From: a virus | Reading direction: 5' to 3' (one strand) | DNA length: 39,550 bases | Virus record (IMG/VR): IMGVR_UViG_3300037156_000198 | Span: 1-39,550 of that record | Shown here: positions 1-6,933 of the stretch, piece after piece | How the letters are laid out: every line of letters begins with the position of its first letter | Numbering within the stretch: position 1 is the first letter of the stretch | Notes under the pieces: generated by a model | What the model was told of the DNA's origin: nothing | Seen by the model: the letters and a program-made list of their open reading frames with translations, nothing else | The model's database searches: none | Translations under genes and position numbers: made by a program

Positions 1-558
1 CCGCTGCCGGAGGTCACCACGGATCAGCGGGTCGAGTTCGCCATCCGCGTGGCCAAGCGGGTGTGCGCCGACCCCGTTTGGAACGTCTGGGCCGACGCTT
101 GGCTGGACGGTTCCGACCGAACCGCCGATGCCACCACCCGTGCCGCCCATGCCGCCGCCTATGCCGATGCCGATGCCGCCTATGCCGATGCCGATGCCGA
201 TGCCGCCGATGCCGCCTATACCACCCATGCCGCCTATACCACCCATGCCGCCGATGCCGCCGATGCCGCCGATGCCGCCGCCTATGCCGATGCCGCCGCC
301 TATGCCGCCTATGCCGCCGATGCCGCCGATGCCGATGCCGCCGCCTATGCCGCCTGTGCCGCCGCCTGTGCCGATGCCGCCGATGCCGCCTATACCACCC
401 GTGCTGCCCGTGCCGCAGAAGCCGCCGCCTGTGCCGCCACCCGTGCCGCCCGTGCCGCCACCTGTGCTGCCTGTGCCGCCGCCGCCCGTGCCGCCGCCCG
501 TGCCGCCGAACCGATAGACTTCTCGGAAATAGCTATGGAGATCGTTAACCGTGGTTAA
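1..558 (+). CDS. Alanine-repeat protein, copy 1 (5' end outside window)
   Basis: The reading frame is open from base 1, so the start lies upstream; 185 codons are visible. The first ~40 residues (LPEVTTDQRVEFAIRVAK type) match the second copy at 1841-2449 almost base for base. A long tract of Ala-Ala-X triplets follows (X = Tyr, Asp, His, Arg, Cys or Thr, nt ~125-510), then a conserved tail (EPIDFSEIAMEIV). Such low-complexity alanine repeats behind a short globular head are seen in phage and actinobacterial proteins of unknown role (DUF7666 / Imm5-like types); that family link is from memory and tentative. The tract is about 2.4 times longer than in copy 2. It overlaps the next gene by 8 bases, so the two are probably co-translated. 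Function unknown. Confidence 0.7.
   Translation, partial: PLPEVTTDQRVEFAIRVAKRVCADPVWNVWADAWLDGSDRTADATTRAAHAAAYADADAAYADADADAADAAYTTHAAYTTHAADAADAADAAAYADAAAYAAYAADAADADAAAYAACAAACADAADAAYTTRAARAAEAAACAATRAARAATCAACAAAARAAARAAEPIDFSEIAMEIVNRG
125..510 (+). repeat. In-frame 9-base alanine repeat tract (copy 1)
   Basis: Degenerate tandem repeat with unit GCC-GCC-NAT or GCC-GCC-CGT, always in frame and coding Ala-Ala-X. It has no stops in any forward frame because of its composition, so long spurious open frames overlap it. Confidence 0.9.
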
Positions 559-1474
559 CGGAATTTTGTGGATCGGCGATCCACACCTGACGAGCCGCCG
601 CCCAGGTCGTAGGCTGGACGAGGATTTTACGGCAACGGTGCTGGATAAACTGGCGTTTGCGTTCGATTACGCTCACGCCCGCAGTTTGCAGGTCGTCATC
701 GGCGGCGACATGTTTCACGGTGCGCGCGAGCACTCGCACGAACTGTTAGCCCGCCTTAACCGACTCTTAGCACAGTACCCGGCGGCGTTCTGTTTGGCGG
801 GGAATCATGATATGACCGACACGACGCTGACGGAAGACACCGCGCTGGGCGTCCTCAAGGAAGGGCGGCTGATTGAGGTGTTAGACACGTGCGAGCCCGT
901 GTCTCTCACCGGGCTGTGCATTTTGCACCCCGTGCCTAGCGGGTTCGATGCGCCCTACGCCGTCCCCCCCGACGAACTCCCGAGCATAGTCCTGACACAC
1001 GGGGACTATGCGTTTGGGTCGGCGTACCCAGGCGCGAAACCCCTACACGAGATCGCGGGGGCTTGCATGTGGATAAACGGCCACATGCATGGGAGCGAGG
1101 CCCCTGTCCGGTGCGGGGGAACGGTGTGCCACAACCCAGGGAACATCACCCGCATGAGTGTAGACACCGAAGGACATGTCCCCCGCGTATGGGTGTGGAT
1201 GCCGAGTTTCGGGTCTTTGCTCGTTCCCGTCGCGCTACCCTATGTGCGCGACGGAGTTTTTGATTTAACGGGCAGGAGTACCCCTTGTGCGGAATCGGTT
1301 TTTTCAGACAGTAAATTCACGGAAATGTTACTGTCTGAAAAATCAACGGACATGCTACGTACTGAGGGGGGGGACGTGATGGGCGAAGAGATTGCGCATC
1401 TGTGTGACGAGCTCGGAGTCTCCGCTGCGGCTAAGGTCTATTTACAACAACTTATGACGGAAATTAAAAAATGA
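551..1474 (+). CDS. Metallophosphoesterase (SbcD/Mre11-like nuclease family)
   Basis: Calcineurin-like metallophosphoesterase of 307 residues. The motifs are seen in order: GDPHL (D10, H12), GGDMFH (D53), GNHD (N85-D87), LTHGD (~149) and NGHMHG (~177). These form the usual two-metal site, so catalysis should be intact. Phage members are often compared with the SbcD/Mre11 nuclease subunit and may act in DNA repair or recombination; no SbcC-like ATPase partner is seen here, so the substrate is an inference. The GTG start at 551 has GGAG at 537-540 and overlaps the upstream gene by 8 bases. The end overlaps the next ATG by 4 bases. The last ~70 residues are outside the phosphoesterase core and not recognised. 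Confidence 0.85.
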   Translation: MVNGILWIGDPHLTSRRPGRRLDEDFTATVLDKLAFAFDYAHARSLQVVIGGDMFHGAREHSHELLARLNRLLAQYPAAFCLAGNHDMTDTTLTEDTALGVLKEGRLIEVLDTCEPVSLTGLCILHPVPSGFDAPYAVPPDELPSIVLTHGDYAFGSAYPGAKPLHEIAGACMWINGHMHGSEAPVRCGGTVCHNPGNITRMSVDTEGHVPRVWVWMPSFGSLLVPVALPYVRDGVFDLTGRSTPCAESVFSDSKFTEMLLSEKSTDMLRTEGGDVMGEEIAHLCDELGVSAAAKVYLQQLMTEIKK

Positions 1475-1851
1475 AGACCCACGTAGATGGAAGTAAGCCT
1501 GCCCCTGACGAAATATTTGTGTTCGGGTCGAATCTGTTGGGCCGTCACTACGGCGGCGCGGCGTTGGCGGCGTATAAATATTATGGTGCGGAGTGGGGGG
1601 TGGGAGTAGGGTTCTCGGGGCGTAGCTACGCGATCCCTACCCTCGCCACCCCTGGAGGTGATCGAATCGCGGTCGGTCAGGCTGTGCTCAATTTCGTGAG
1701 CTTTGCCCGAGAGCGCCAAGACCTGAATTTCTTTATCACCCGTATCGGCTGCGGGATTGCGGGCGGTAAAGACGAAGATTACGCGTCTCTGTTCAGGGGC
1801 GCGCCCGATAACTGCAATTTCCCCGAAGAATGGAGACAATATGTTTATTAA
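1471..1851 (+). CDS. Macro-domain-like A1S_2505-family phage non-structural protein
   Basis: A 126-residue protein. The N-terminal EIFVFGSNLLGRHYGGAA stretch, the following GVGFSGRSYAIPT and the central ITRIGCGIAGGKD match the phage A1S_2505 family, which resembles macro domains that bind ADP-ribose or related nucleotides. The glycine-rich loops are the likely ligand-binding site. ADP-ribose removal or sensing would suit a counter-defence role, but no activity can be read from the sequence. It starts in an ATGA overlap with the phosphoesterase gene and overlaps the next gene by 11 bases, so it belongs to one tightly packed unit with both alanine-repeat genes. Confidence 0.75.
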   Translation: MKTHVDGSKPAPDEIFVFGSNLLGRHYGGAALAAYKYYGAEWGVGVGFSGRSYAIPTLATPGGDRIAVGQAVLNFVSFARERQDLNFFITRIGCGIAGGKDEDYASLFRGAPDNCNFPEEWRQYVY

Positions 1852-2449
1852 ATTTAAGTTAACCGACCGGAACCGTGCGACCCACAACGGGTTCGTCCTG
1901 CCCGCTGATGGCGGGTGGTTTTACCCGGCGGATCGCACGAGCCCCCCGAAACCGTGTACCGATACGGTGTTGCACCACTACGACCACCCGTTGCTGGCCG
2001 TGCTGTTCAACCCGACCCACGGCAACTACCCGAACCCCCGGCTGTTCGAGATCGAGACGGACGAGCAAGTCGGAACCGACGGCCTGAAAGGGTGGTGCCG
2101 CGCACAGCGCGTGCTGCGCGAGTTGCCGCTGCCGGAGGTCACCACGGATCAGCGGGTCGAGTTCGCCATCCGCGTGGCCAAGCGGGTGTGCGCCGACCCC
2201 GTTTGGAACGTCTGGGCCGACGCTTGGCTGGACGGCTCCGACCGAACCGCCGATGCCGCCTATGCCGCCCGTGCCGCCGCCCGTGCCCATGCCGCCAATG
2301 CCGCCTATGCCGCCCATGCCGCCGCCCACGCCGCCGCCTATGCCTCCGATGCCGCCCATGCCTATGCCGCCTATGCCGCCGCCCATGCCGCCCGTGCCGC
2401 CGCCGAACCGATAGACTTCTTGGAAATAGCTATGGAGATCGTTAAATGA
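1841..2449 (+). CDS. Alanine-repeat protein, copy 2 (complete)
   Basis: A 202-residue protein starting at ATG 1841. Residues 1-~95 form a globular head with an FVLPADGGWFYPAD segment and an ending LFEIETDEQVGTDG. A helical segment identical to copy 1 follows, then ~50 residues of Ala-Ala-X repeats and the tail EPIDFLEIAMEIVK. An open frame also extends upstream to 1757, but that part overlaps the macro-like gene and copy 2 starts naturally at 1841. Because it is complete, it shows what the missing 5' part of copy 1 probably encodes. The AAX spacing places the variable side chains along one helix with a slow twist. Role unknown. Confidence 0.75.
   Translation: MFIKFKLTDRNRATHNGFVLPADGGWFYPADRTSPPKPCTDTVLHHYDHPLLAVLFNPTHGNYPNPRLFEIETDEQVGTDGLKGWCRAQRVLRELPLPEVTTDQRVEFAIRVAKRVCADPVWNVWADAWLDGSDRTADAAYAARAAARAHAANAAYAAHAAAHAAAYASDAAHAYAAYAAAHAARAAAEPIDFLEIAMEIVK
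2248..2406 (+). repeat. In-frame 9-base alanine repeat tract (copy 2)
   Basis: The same GCC-GCC-X unit as at 125-510 but much shorter. The DNA on both sides is nearly identical between the two copies while the tract itself differs in length and order. Confidence 0.85.
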
Positions 2450-2721
2450 CCCCCCCGCAGCAGGTATTTGAAGCGCAACAGCGCAGTAACCTCGCACAGC
2501 AACGGCTTCAGTCGCTTCTTGCGAAAAAACAATCCGCAACCGACCGCCTCGCCGAACTCCGCGCGCAGGTACTCGTGGAATATGGGACGGACGATCCTGC
2601 GCGCCTCGCTGCGATGATCTCGGAAATTGAGGCTCAGAACGCCGCAGCGGCCACACGTTATGCCTCCGAGGTAGCCGCGTTTGAACAGGCACTACGTGTG
2701 ATCGAAGGGAGGTTGGCATGA
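2446..2721 (+). CDS. Small coiled-coil protein
   Basis: A 91-residue protein, almost entirely helical by composition (Gln, Ala, Leu, Glu). Heptad-like runs occur at residues 8-45 (QQRSNLAQQRLQSLLAKKQ) and 55-88. There is no signal peptide or metal motif. It starts in an ATGA overlap with copy 2 of the alanine-repeat gene and ends over the ATG of the next small gene, so it is read as part of the same message. I recognise no family. A role as a dimerisation or adaptor protein is only an inference. Confidence 0.7.
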   Translation: MTPPQQVFEAQQRSNLAQQRLQSLLAKKQSATDRLAELRAQVLVEYGTDDPARLAAMISEIEAQNAAAATRYASEVAAFEQALRVIEGRLA

Positions 2722-2831
2722 AAGACCACGCCCCGTGGGTGAGCGCCCGCTCCCGTCGTCAACATCGCAGAGAGACTGCGGTATGGGTTCTTGTGGTTCT
2801 CGGGTTGATCCTGACGGCGTTTAAGTGGTGA
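2718..2831 (+). CDS. 37-residue single-pass membrane peptide
   Basis: A short gene starting at ATG 2718, behind the strong Shine-Dalgarno GAAGGGAGG with about 6 bases of spacing. A basic N-terminal half (SARSRRQHRRE) precedes a hydrophobic stretch (VWVLVVLGLILTAF) long enough to cross the membrane once; the positive-inside rule would put the N terminus in the cytoplasm. It overlaps the upstream stop by 4 bases and the methyltransferase start by 7. Function unknown; small membrane peptides of this kind are common in phage early regions. Confidence 0.65.
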   Translation: MKDHAPWVSARSRRQHRRETAVWVLVVLGLILTAFKW

Positions 2832-4147
2832 GATACTTGTCCGTCTGTTCCGGGATCGAAGCCGCAACCGTCGCCTGGCGTGGCCTCGGCTGGGAACCGG
2901 TCGCGTTTTCCGAGATCGAGAAATTTCCGTGCGCCGTACTCGCTCACCATTACCCGCATGTCCCGAATCTGGGCGATATGACTAAATTTAAGGATTGGCC
3001 AGATGCAGAAGGTATTAGTCTCTTGGTTGGGGGAACGCCCTGCCAGTCATTCAGCGTTGCGGGGCTACGAAAAGGTCTGGACGACCCTCGTGGGAGCCTC
3101 ATACTTACCTATCTGGCTATCGCAGATAGGTACAGGCCGAGGTGGGTCGTCTGGGAAAATGTCCCAGGTGTTTTGTCAAGCAACAGCGGACGGGATTTTG
3201 GAACCTTCCTCGGGGCGTTGGGGCAACTCGGGTATGGGTACGCCTACCGCGTTCTGGACGCTCAATACTGTCGAACACCTAAGTACGCTAGAGCCGTCCC
3301 GCAACGACGAAAGCGTGTGTTCGTTGTCGGACATCTTGGAGGCTGGGGACGTGCCGCAGCGGTACTTTTTGACTCCGAAAGCCTGCGCGGGAATCCTCCT
3401 CCGCGCCGCGAAACGCGGGAAGAAGTTGCCCGAATTGTTGGAAACGGCGCTGGCTCAGGTGTCCGGGTCGGGAGTGTAGAAGTCGGGCGCAGCCTGCTGG
3501 CGAAGGGCAATGACTCGATGGCGTTCGACCTCGATACACATGTGACCGAAGAGCGACCATGCGGACCGCTCTTGGTCGCTCTTGGCGAATACTCGGAGGA
3601 CGGGTCCGCGTCTACGATGAAGCACAGAGATTACAAGGACGCGACGGATCTGGTTTACGGCGTTCGACCCGTTTCGCCCACGATTACGGGGAATTATGGT
3701 AAACAGGTCGGTTCATCGAACACATCAAACGACCCGAATGTCGCAATCGCTCTTGCGGGGAATATGATAGGGCGAGCGCCAGAAAACGGCGGAAACGGAT
3801 CGGGGTGTGACGAGTCTGGCGCATCATACACTCTAACTAAAACTGACGTTCATGCCGTCGCGTACCGGACAAACCCCTCGGGTGAAGTTATGCGCCAGAA
3901 CGGCGTATGCGCGGCGCTGACGACGTTTACCGACGCGACGGCGCAGTTCATCCAGCGGGCGTTAGCGGTGCGGCGGCTGACTCCGACCGAGTGTGCGAGA
4001 TTACAGGGGTTCCCCGACGAATATTTATCTCAGGTGCCGGGGGCGAACGACACTCAGATGTACCGGGCGTTCGGAAATTCGATGGCGGTAAACGTGATGC
4101 AGGCGATTGGTGAACGGATTAATTTAATAGAGGGGGGAAGAGTATGA
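2825..4147 (+). CDS. DNA (cytosine-5) methyltransferase (Dcm-type)
   Basis: This enzyme transfers a methyl group from S-adenosylmethionine to cytosine C5. Of 440 residues, the C5-methyltransferase motifs are visible in order: SVCSGIEAA (I, SAM binding, residues 6-14), GGTPCQSFS (IV, catalytic Cys73), ENVPG (VI, Glu111), PQRRKRVFVVG (VIII, 159-169), RRLTPTECARLQGFP (IX) and RAFGNSMAVNVM (X). The target recognition region between VIII and IX is ~200 residues and glycine-rich. The start is GTG 2825 or the adjacent GTG 2828. No restriction endonuclease gene accompanies it, so it is an orphan enzyme, most simply explained as protection of phage DNA against host restriction. Confidence 0.93.
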   Translation: MVRYLSVCSGIEAATVAWRGLGWEPVAFSEIEKFPCAVLAHHYPHVPNLGDMTKFKDWPDAEGISLLVGGTPCQSFSVAGLRKGLDDPRGSLILTYLAIADRYRPRWVVWENVPGVLSSNSGRDFGTFLGALGQLGYGYAYRVLDAQYCRTPKYARAVPQRRKRVFVVGHLGGWGRAAAVLFDSESLRGNPPPRRETREEVARIVGNGAGSGVRVGSVEVGRSLLAKGNDSMAFDLDTHVTEERPCGPLLVALGEYSEDGSASTMKHRDYKDATDLVYGVRPVSPTITGNYGKQVGSSNTSNDPNVAIALAGNMIGRAPENGGNGSGCDESGASYTLTKTDVHAVAYRTNPSGEVMRQNGVCAALTTFTDATAQFIQRALAVRRLTPTECARLQGFPDEYLSQVPGANDTQMYRAFGNSMAVNVMQAIGERINLIEGGRV

Positions 4148-4395
4148 CGCAGATCAATAGACCCGTGGCGTGGGCGATCATAGACGAGTACGGGGTGTGC
4201 GGGGCATTGGTAGAAGGAGAACGCCCCGGTAACGGGGCGCAGAACTGGGAGCCGCTGTACCGTGCGCCCGATTCGTGGGCGGGCGAGAGTTACCGTGTCG
4301 GCGAGCGTGACGGCGCTATCGTCGCCACGCTTGTGATACTGTCGATCGAGCTCGTTTTCGGCACACTGTGGCTGTTGGGGCATCACGTTTTATGA
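4144..4395 (+). CDS. Small phage protein with C-terminal membrane segment
   Basis: An 83-residue protein. The N-terminal part (RPVAWAIIDEYG ... WEPLYRAPDSW) resembles short phage proteins that carry a 'PVAW...PLY' pattern and have no known function. The last ~25 residues (IVATLVILSIELVFGTLWLLG) form a convincing transmembrane helix, so the protein is probably tail-anchored. It is translationally coupled on both sides: ATGA overlap with the methyltransferase stop, and its own stop overlaps the helicase ATG. Confidence 0.65.
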   Translation: MTQINRPVAWAIIDEYGVCGALVEGERPGNGAQNWEPLYRAPDSWAGESYRVGERDGAIVATLVILSIELVFGTLWLLGHHVL

Positions 4396-6020
4396 TCCTC
4401 CGCCCGTATCAGCAAGCGGCGGACGAAGCGATCCACGTCGCGTGGAGAACACTTCGTCGCGTATTGTACGTCGCGCCGTGCCGGTCGGGTAAAACGGTGC
4501 AGATGGCGGAAGCGATCCGCAAGAACGCCGGGTGGTCGGTCGTGATCGCGCACCGCGCCGAGCTTGTCGCGCAAATGAGCCTCACGCTGGCGCGGTTCGG
4601 GATTTACCATCGGGTGGTCGGCCCCGTGACCCTCGCCCGGGCGTGTAGTAAAAAACACCGCGAGGCTCATTTGCGAGATTTTATTCGCCCCGGCGCGTCA
4701 GTTATCGTGGCGAGTGTGGACACCCTGGTAAACCTCAAGAACGACCCGATGTTTGAGGCCGTAACCCTATGGATAACAGACGAGGCGCACCATTTGCTGA
4801 CTCGGAACAAGTGGGGGCAAGTGGTCGGCAAGTTCCCCCGCGCTCGGGGGTTAGGGGTTACGGCCACACCTTGCAGGTCTGACGGCGCAGGGCTCGGGGC
4901 GCACGCGGACGGGGTGTTCGAGACGTTGATCCTCGGGCCGTCGATGCGGGATTTAACCGCGTGGGGGAATCTCGCGCCATATAAAATCGTCGCACCCCAG
5001 TCGGACATCGACCTCGCGAGTGTACACGTGACGGCCTCGGGGGAGTTCAACCAGAAGGAGGTCGCCCAAGCGGTGCATAAGAGCAAGCGGATCGTCGGTG
5101 ACGTAGTGCAGAAGTATCTCCAGTTTACGCCGGACAAGCTCGGGCTGACTTTCGCCGTAGACATCGAATCCGCAACCGAACTCGCGGCGGCGTACAACGC
5201 GGCGGGCGTTCCGGCGGCGATCGTATCGAGCAAAACGGACGACGGCTACCGGCGCGAACTCCAGCACAAGCACCAGCGGGGGGAAATACTCCAGCTAGTA
5301 AACGTGGATCTGTTCGGAGAGGGGGTGGACATCCAGATGCTGGAGGTCGTGTCCTTCGCCCGCCCCACCGCGTCGCGGGGGCTCTACGTGCAGCAATTTA
5401 TGCGGTGCCTGAACCCCGACCCCAAGAAGTCACATGGGACGATCATAGACCACGTGGGGAACGTCCTGAGACACCGGTTACCCGACGCGAACACAGTGTG
5501 GACGCTAGACCGGAAGGAAAAACGGGGGAGTTCAACCCCCGACGATGTTATGCCACTCCGCTCCTGCCCCCGCTGCCTGGGGGTGTACGAGGCGTTTCGC
5601 GTCTGTTGCCCATACTGCGGGTTTAAAATCGAACCGACCGTGCGCGGCACGCCCGAGGGAGTTGAGGGCGATCTGGCGGAAATGAGCGAGGAATTGCTGG
5701 CGCGGCTGCGCGGTGAAGCGGGTTCTATCGACCGAGCGCCCGCCATGCCATATAACGCCGCGCCGGTCGTCGTGGCAAGTATTGCCAAGCGGCACAGAGA
5801 ACGCGGCGAGTCACAACAGGCGTTGCGCGAGGTCATGGCGATTTATGGCGGATGGCAGGAATCTCTCGGACGTTCGGACTCAGAAATCCAACGGGCATTT
5901 TTCCTCACGTTCGGGGTGGACGTGTTGTCGGCTCAGGGACTTAATCGCGCCGACTCGGACAAACTGAAAGATAGGGTAGAAAAGAGCTTGGCGAGAGAGT
6001 CAGTTGTAGGTATTATGTAG
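4392..6020 (+). CDS. SF2 DEAD/DEAH-box helicase with zinc ribbon
   Basis: A 542-residue superfamily 2 helicase. Visible motifs: Q-motif-like LRPYQQ (3-8), Walker A RSGKT (31-35), DEAH (130-133), VTATP motif III (156-160), and motif VI QQFMRCLNPDP in domain 2. After the helicase core, CPRC...CPYCG forms a four-cysteine zinc ribbon (around residue 392-410), as in phage DNA-unwinding helicases of the YejH/RadD type. ATP-driven duplex unwinding in replication or repair is the likely role. ATG 4392 is preferred over the upstream start at 4368 because it gives the same 4-base overlap seen at other junctions here. The stop codon lies inside a long inverted repeat. Confidence 0.9.
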   Translation: MILRPYQQAADEAIHVAWRTLRRVLYVAPCRSGKTVQMAEAIRKNAGWSVVIAHRAELVAQMSLTLARFGIYHRVVGPVTLARACSKKHREAHLRDFIRPGASVIVASVDTLVNLKNDPMFEAVTLWITDEAHHLLTRNKWGQVVGKFPRARGLGVTATPCRSDGAGLGAHADGVFETLILGPSMRDLTAWGNLAPYKIVAPQSDIDLASVHVTASGEFNQKEVAQAVHKSKRIVGDVVQKYLQFTPDKLGLTFAVDIESATELAAAYNAAGVPAAIVSSKTDDGYRRELQHKHQRGEILQLVNVDLFGEGVDIQMLEVVSFARPTASRGLYVQQFMRCLNPDPKKSHGTIIDHVGNVLRHRLPDANTVWTLDRKEKRGSSTPDDVMPLRSCPRCLGVYEAFRVCCPYCGFKIEPTVRGTPEGVEGDLAEMSEELLARLRGEAGSIDRAPAMPYNAAPVVVASIAKRHRERGESQQALREVMAIYGGWQESLGRSDSEIQRAFFLTFGVDVLSAQGLNRADSDKLKDRVEKSLARESVVGIM

Positions 6021-6077
6021 GTCGGTGCGCGGGTAATTGTCCATTTAGGCTCGTTCCTGGTTCTGCGCACCGACCTA
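6018..6077 (+). terminator. Perfect 13-base inverted repeat followed by T-rich run
   Basis: TAGGTCGGTGCGC (6018-6030) pairs perfectly with GCGCACCGACCTA (6065-6077), and ATTTTTA follows at once. The loop is long (34 bases), so it is either a weak intrinsic terminator or attenuator or a structure bringing the helicase stop near the next ribosome binding site (AAAGGAG at 6084-6090). Confidence 0.55.
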
Positions 6078-6097
6078 ATTTTTAAAGGAGCCACGAT

Positions 6098-6577
6098 GTG
6101 ACTAATTTACAAAACTGGGCGATCCGCCACGGGGTCGCACACGACGCGCTGGACGAACTGCGCGTCGTATTGATTGGGTGCGAGGCCGATGGTTCGGGCG
6201 GAGATTTCGCGGGCGGGTCGGAAGCGGCGGCGCTCGCTCGCGTGAGGCTGGCTGCGTCCCGCGAGGGTTCGCGGTTGTGGAGAAACAATGTTGGGGCGTG
6301 TACGACGGAAACGGGGTCGTTTATCCGTTTTGGCCTCGCAAACGAGACGGCGGCGGTGAACGCGCAGTGCAAGAGCGCCGATCTGATCGGGGTCAAGCCC
6401 CTGCGGATCACTCCGAGCCATATCGGGTCGGTTGTCGGACAATTTTACAGCCGAGAAGTTAAAAAACCCGGTTGGGTGTTCTCGAACACTCCGAGGGAAG
6501 CGGCGCAACTGCGCTGGATCGAGATTTTAGTGGGACTGGGCGCGGATGCCGCGTTCACTACAGGGGAGTTGAAGTAA
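6098..6577 (+). CDS. VRR-NUC-type PD-(D/E)XK nuclease
   Basis: A 159-residue protein. The layout matches phage VRR-NUC nucleases: LWRNNVGA (60-67), then SADLIG with acidic D95, then REVKKPG with E120 and K122, and a closing QLRWIEILVGLGADAAF. D95, E120 and K122 make the PD-(D/E)XK site. Such nucleases are thought to cut branched or structured DNA during repair and recombination. The ATG at 6096 is followed directly by a stop, so GTG 6098 with AAAGGAG at 6084-6090 is the start. It shares one base with the next gene's ATG. About 30 extra residues at the N terminus are not recognised. Confidence 0.75.
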   Translation: MTNLQNWAIRHGVAHDALDELRVVLIGCEADGSGGDFAGGSEAAALARVRLAASREGSRLWRNNVGACTTETGSFIRFGLANETAAVNAQCKSADLIGVKPLRITPSHIGSVVGQFYSREVKKPGWVFSNTPREAAQLRWIEILVGLGADAAFTTGELK

Positions 6578-6927
6578 TGGCAAAGAAGGCAATAAAAGAG
6601 AGTGTTCAGAGGGCGTTGATTCTGTCGGCAGCGATGCGGCTGGCGAAAAAGAAAGAATTCATAAACGTGACCCGCGAGGAAATAGCGGCGGCGGCGAAGT
6701 GCGCGCCCTCCCTGATTTCCTATTACTTTTCACGGGTAGGCGCGCCCCGCAGAGGGCAACGCGGCTCCGCGAAACCCCTACAACCCGACCTGTACGATGC
6801 GATGATGACCGAGGCGGTCAGGGTTAAAGACCTCGGATTGATCGCGCGCGGACTGGCGACGGGAAACAAGATCGCCGAATCCGCGCCGCAGAGCTTGCGG
6901 CGCGACGCTTTAGCCACCCTCCTGTAG
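6577..6927 (+). CDS. TetR-like HTH DNA-binding protein
   Basis: A 116-residue protein. Residues ~10-50 (ILSAAMRLAKKKEF ... VTREEIAAAAKCAPSLISYYF) have the pattern of the TetR N-terminal helix-turn-helix domain, including the usual S-x-I-S-Y-Y-F ending of the recognition helix. The normal ~120-residue ligand-binding half is absent; instead there is a short basic linker and a helical C-terminal part. It may be a truncated, ligand-independent regulator or a different nucleic acid-binding protein. The start is ATG 6577 in a TAATG overlap with the nuclease gene, with GGGGAG upstream. Confidence 0.65.
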   Translation: MAKKAIKESVQRALILSAAMRLAKKKEFINVTREEIAAAAKCAPSLISYYFSRVGAPRRGQRGSAKPLQPDLYDAMMTEAVRVKDLGLIARGLATGNKIAESAPQSLRRDALATLL

Positions 6928-6933
6928 CGCGCC

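Noticed and set aside
63-548. Long open frames rich in Cys-Arg or Met-Pro repeats over the alanine-repeat tract
   Set aside because: They are the other two readings of the GCC-GCC-X repeat, which has no stop triplets in any phase; only the Ala-Ala-X frame continues into conserved flanking sequence.
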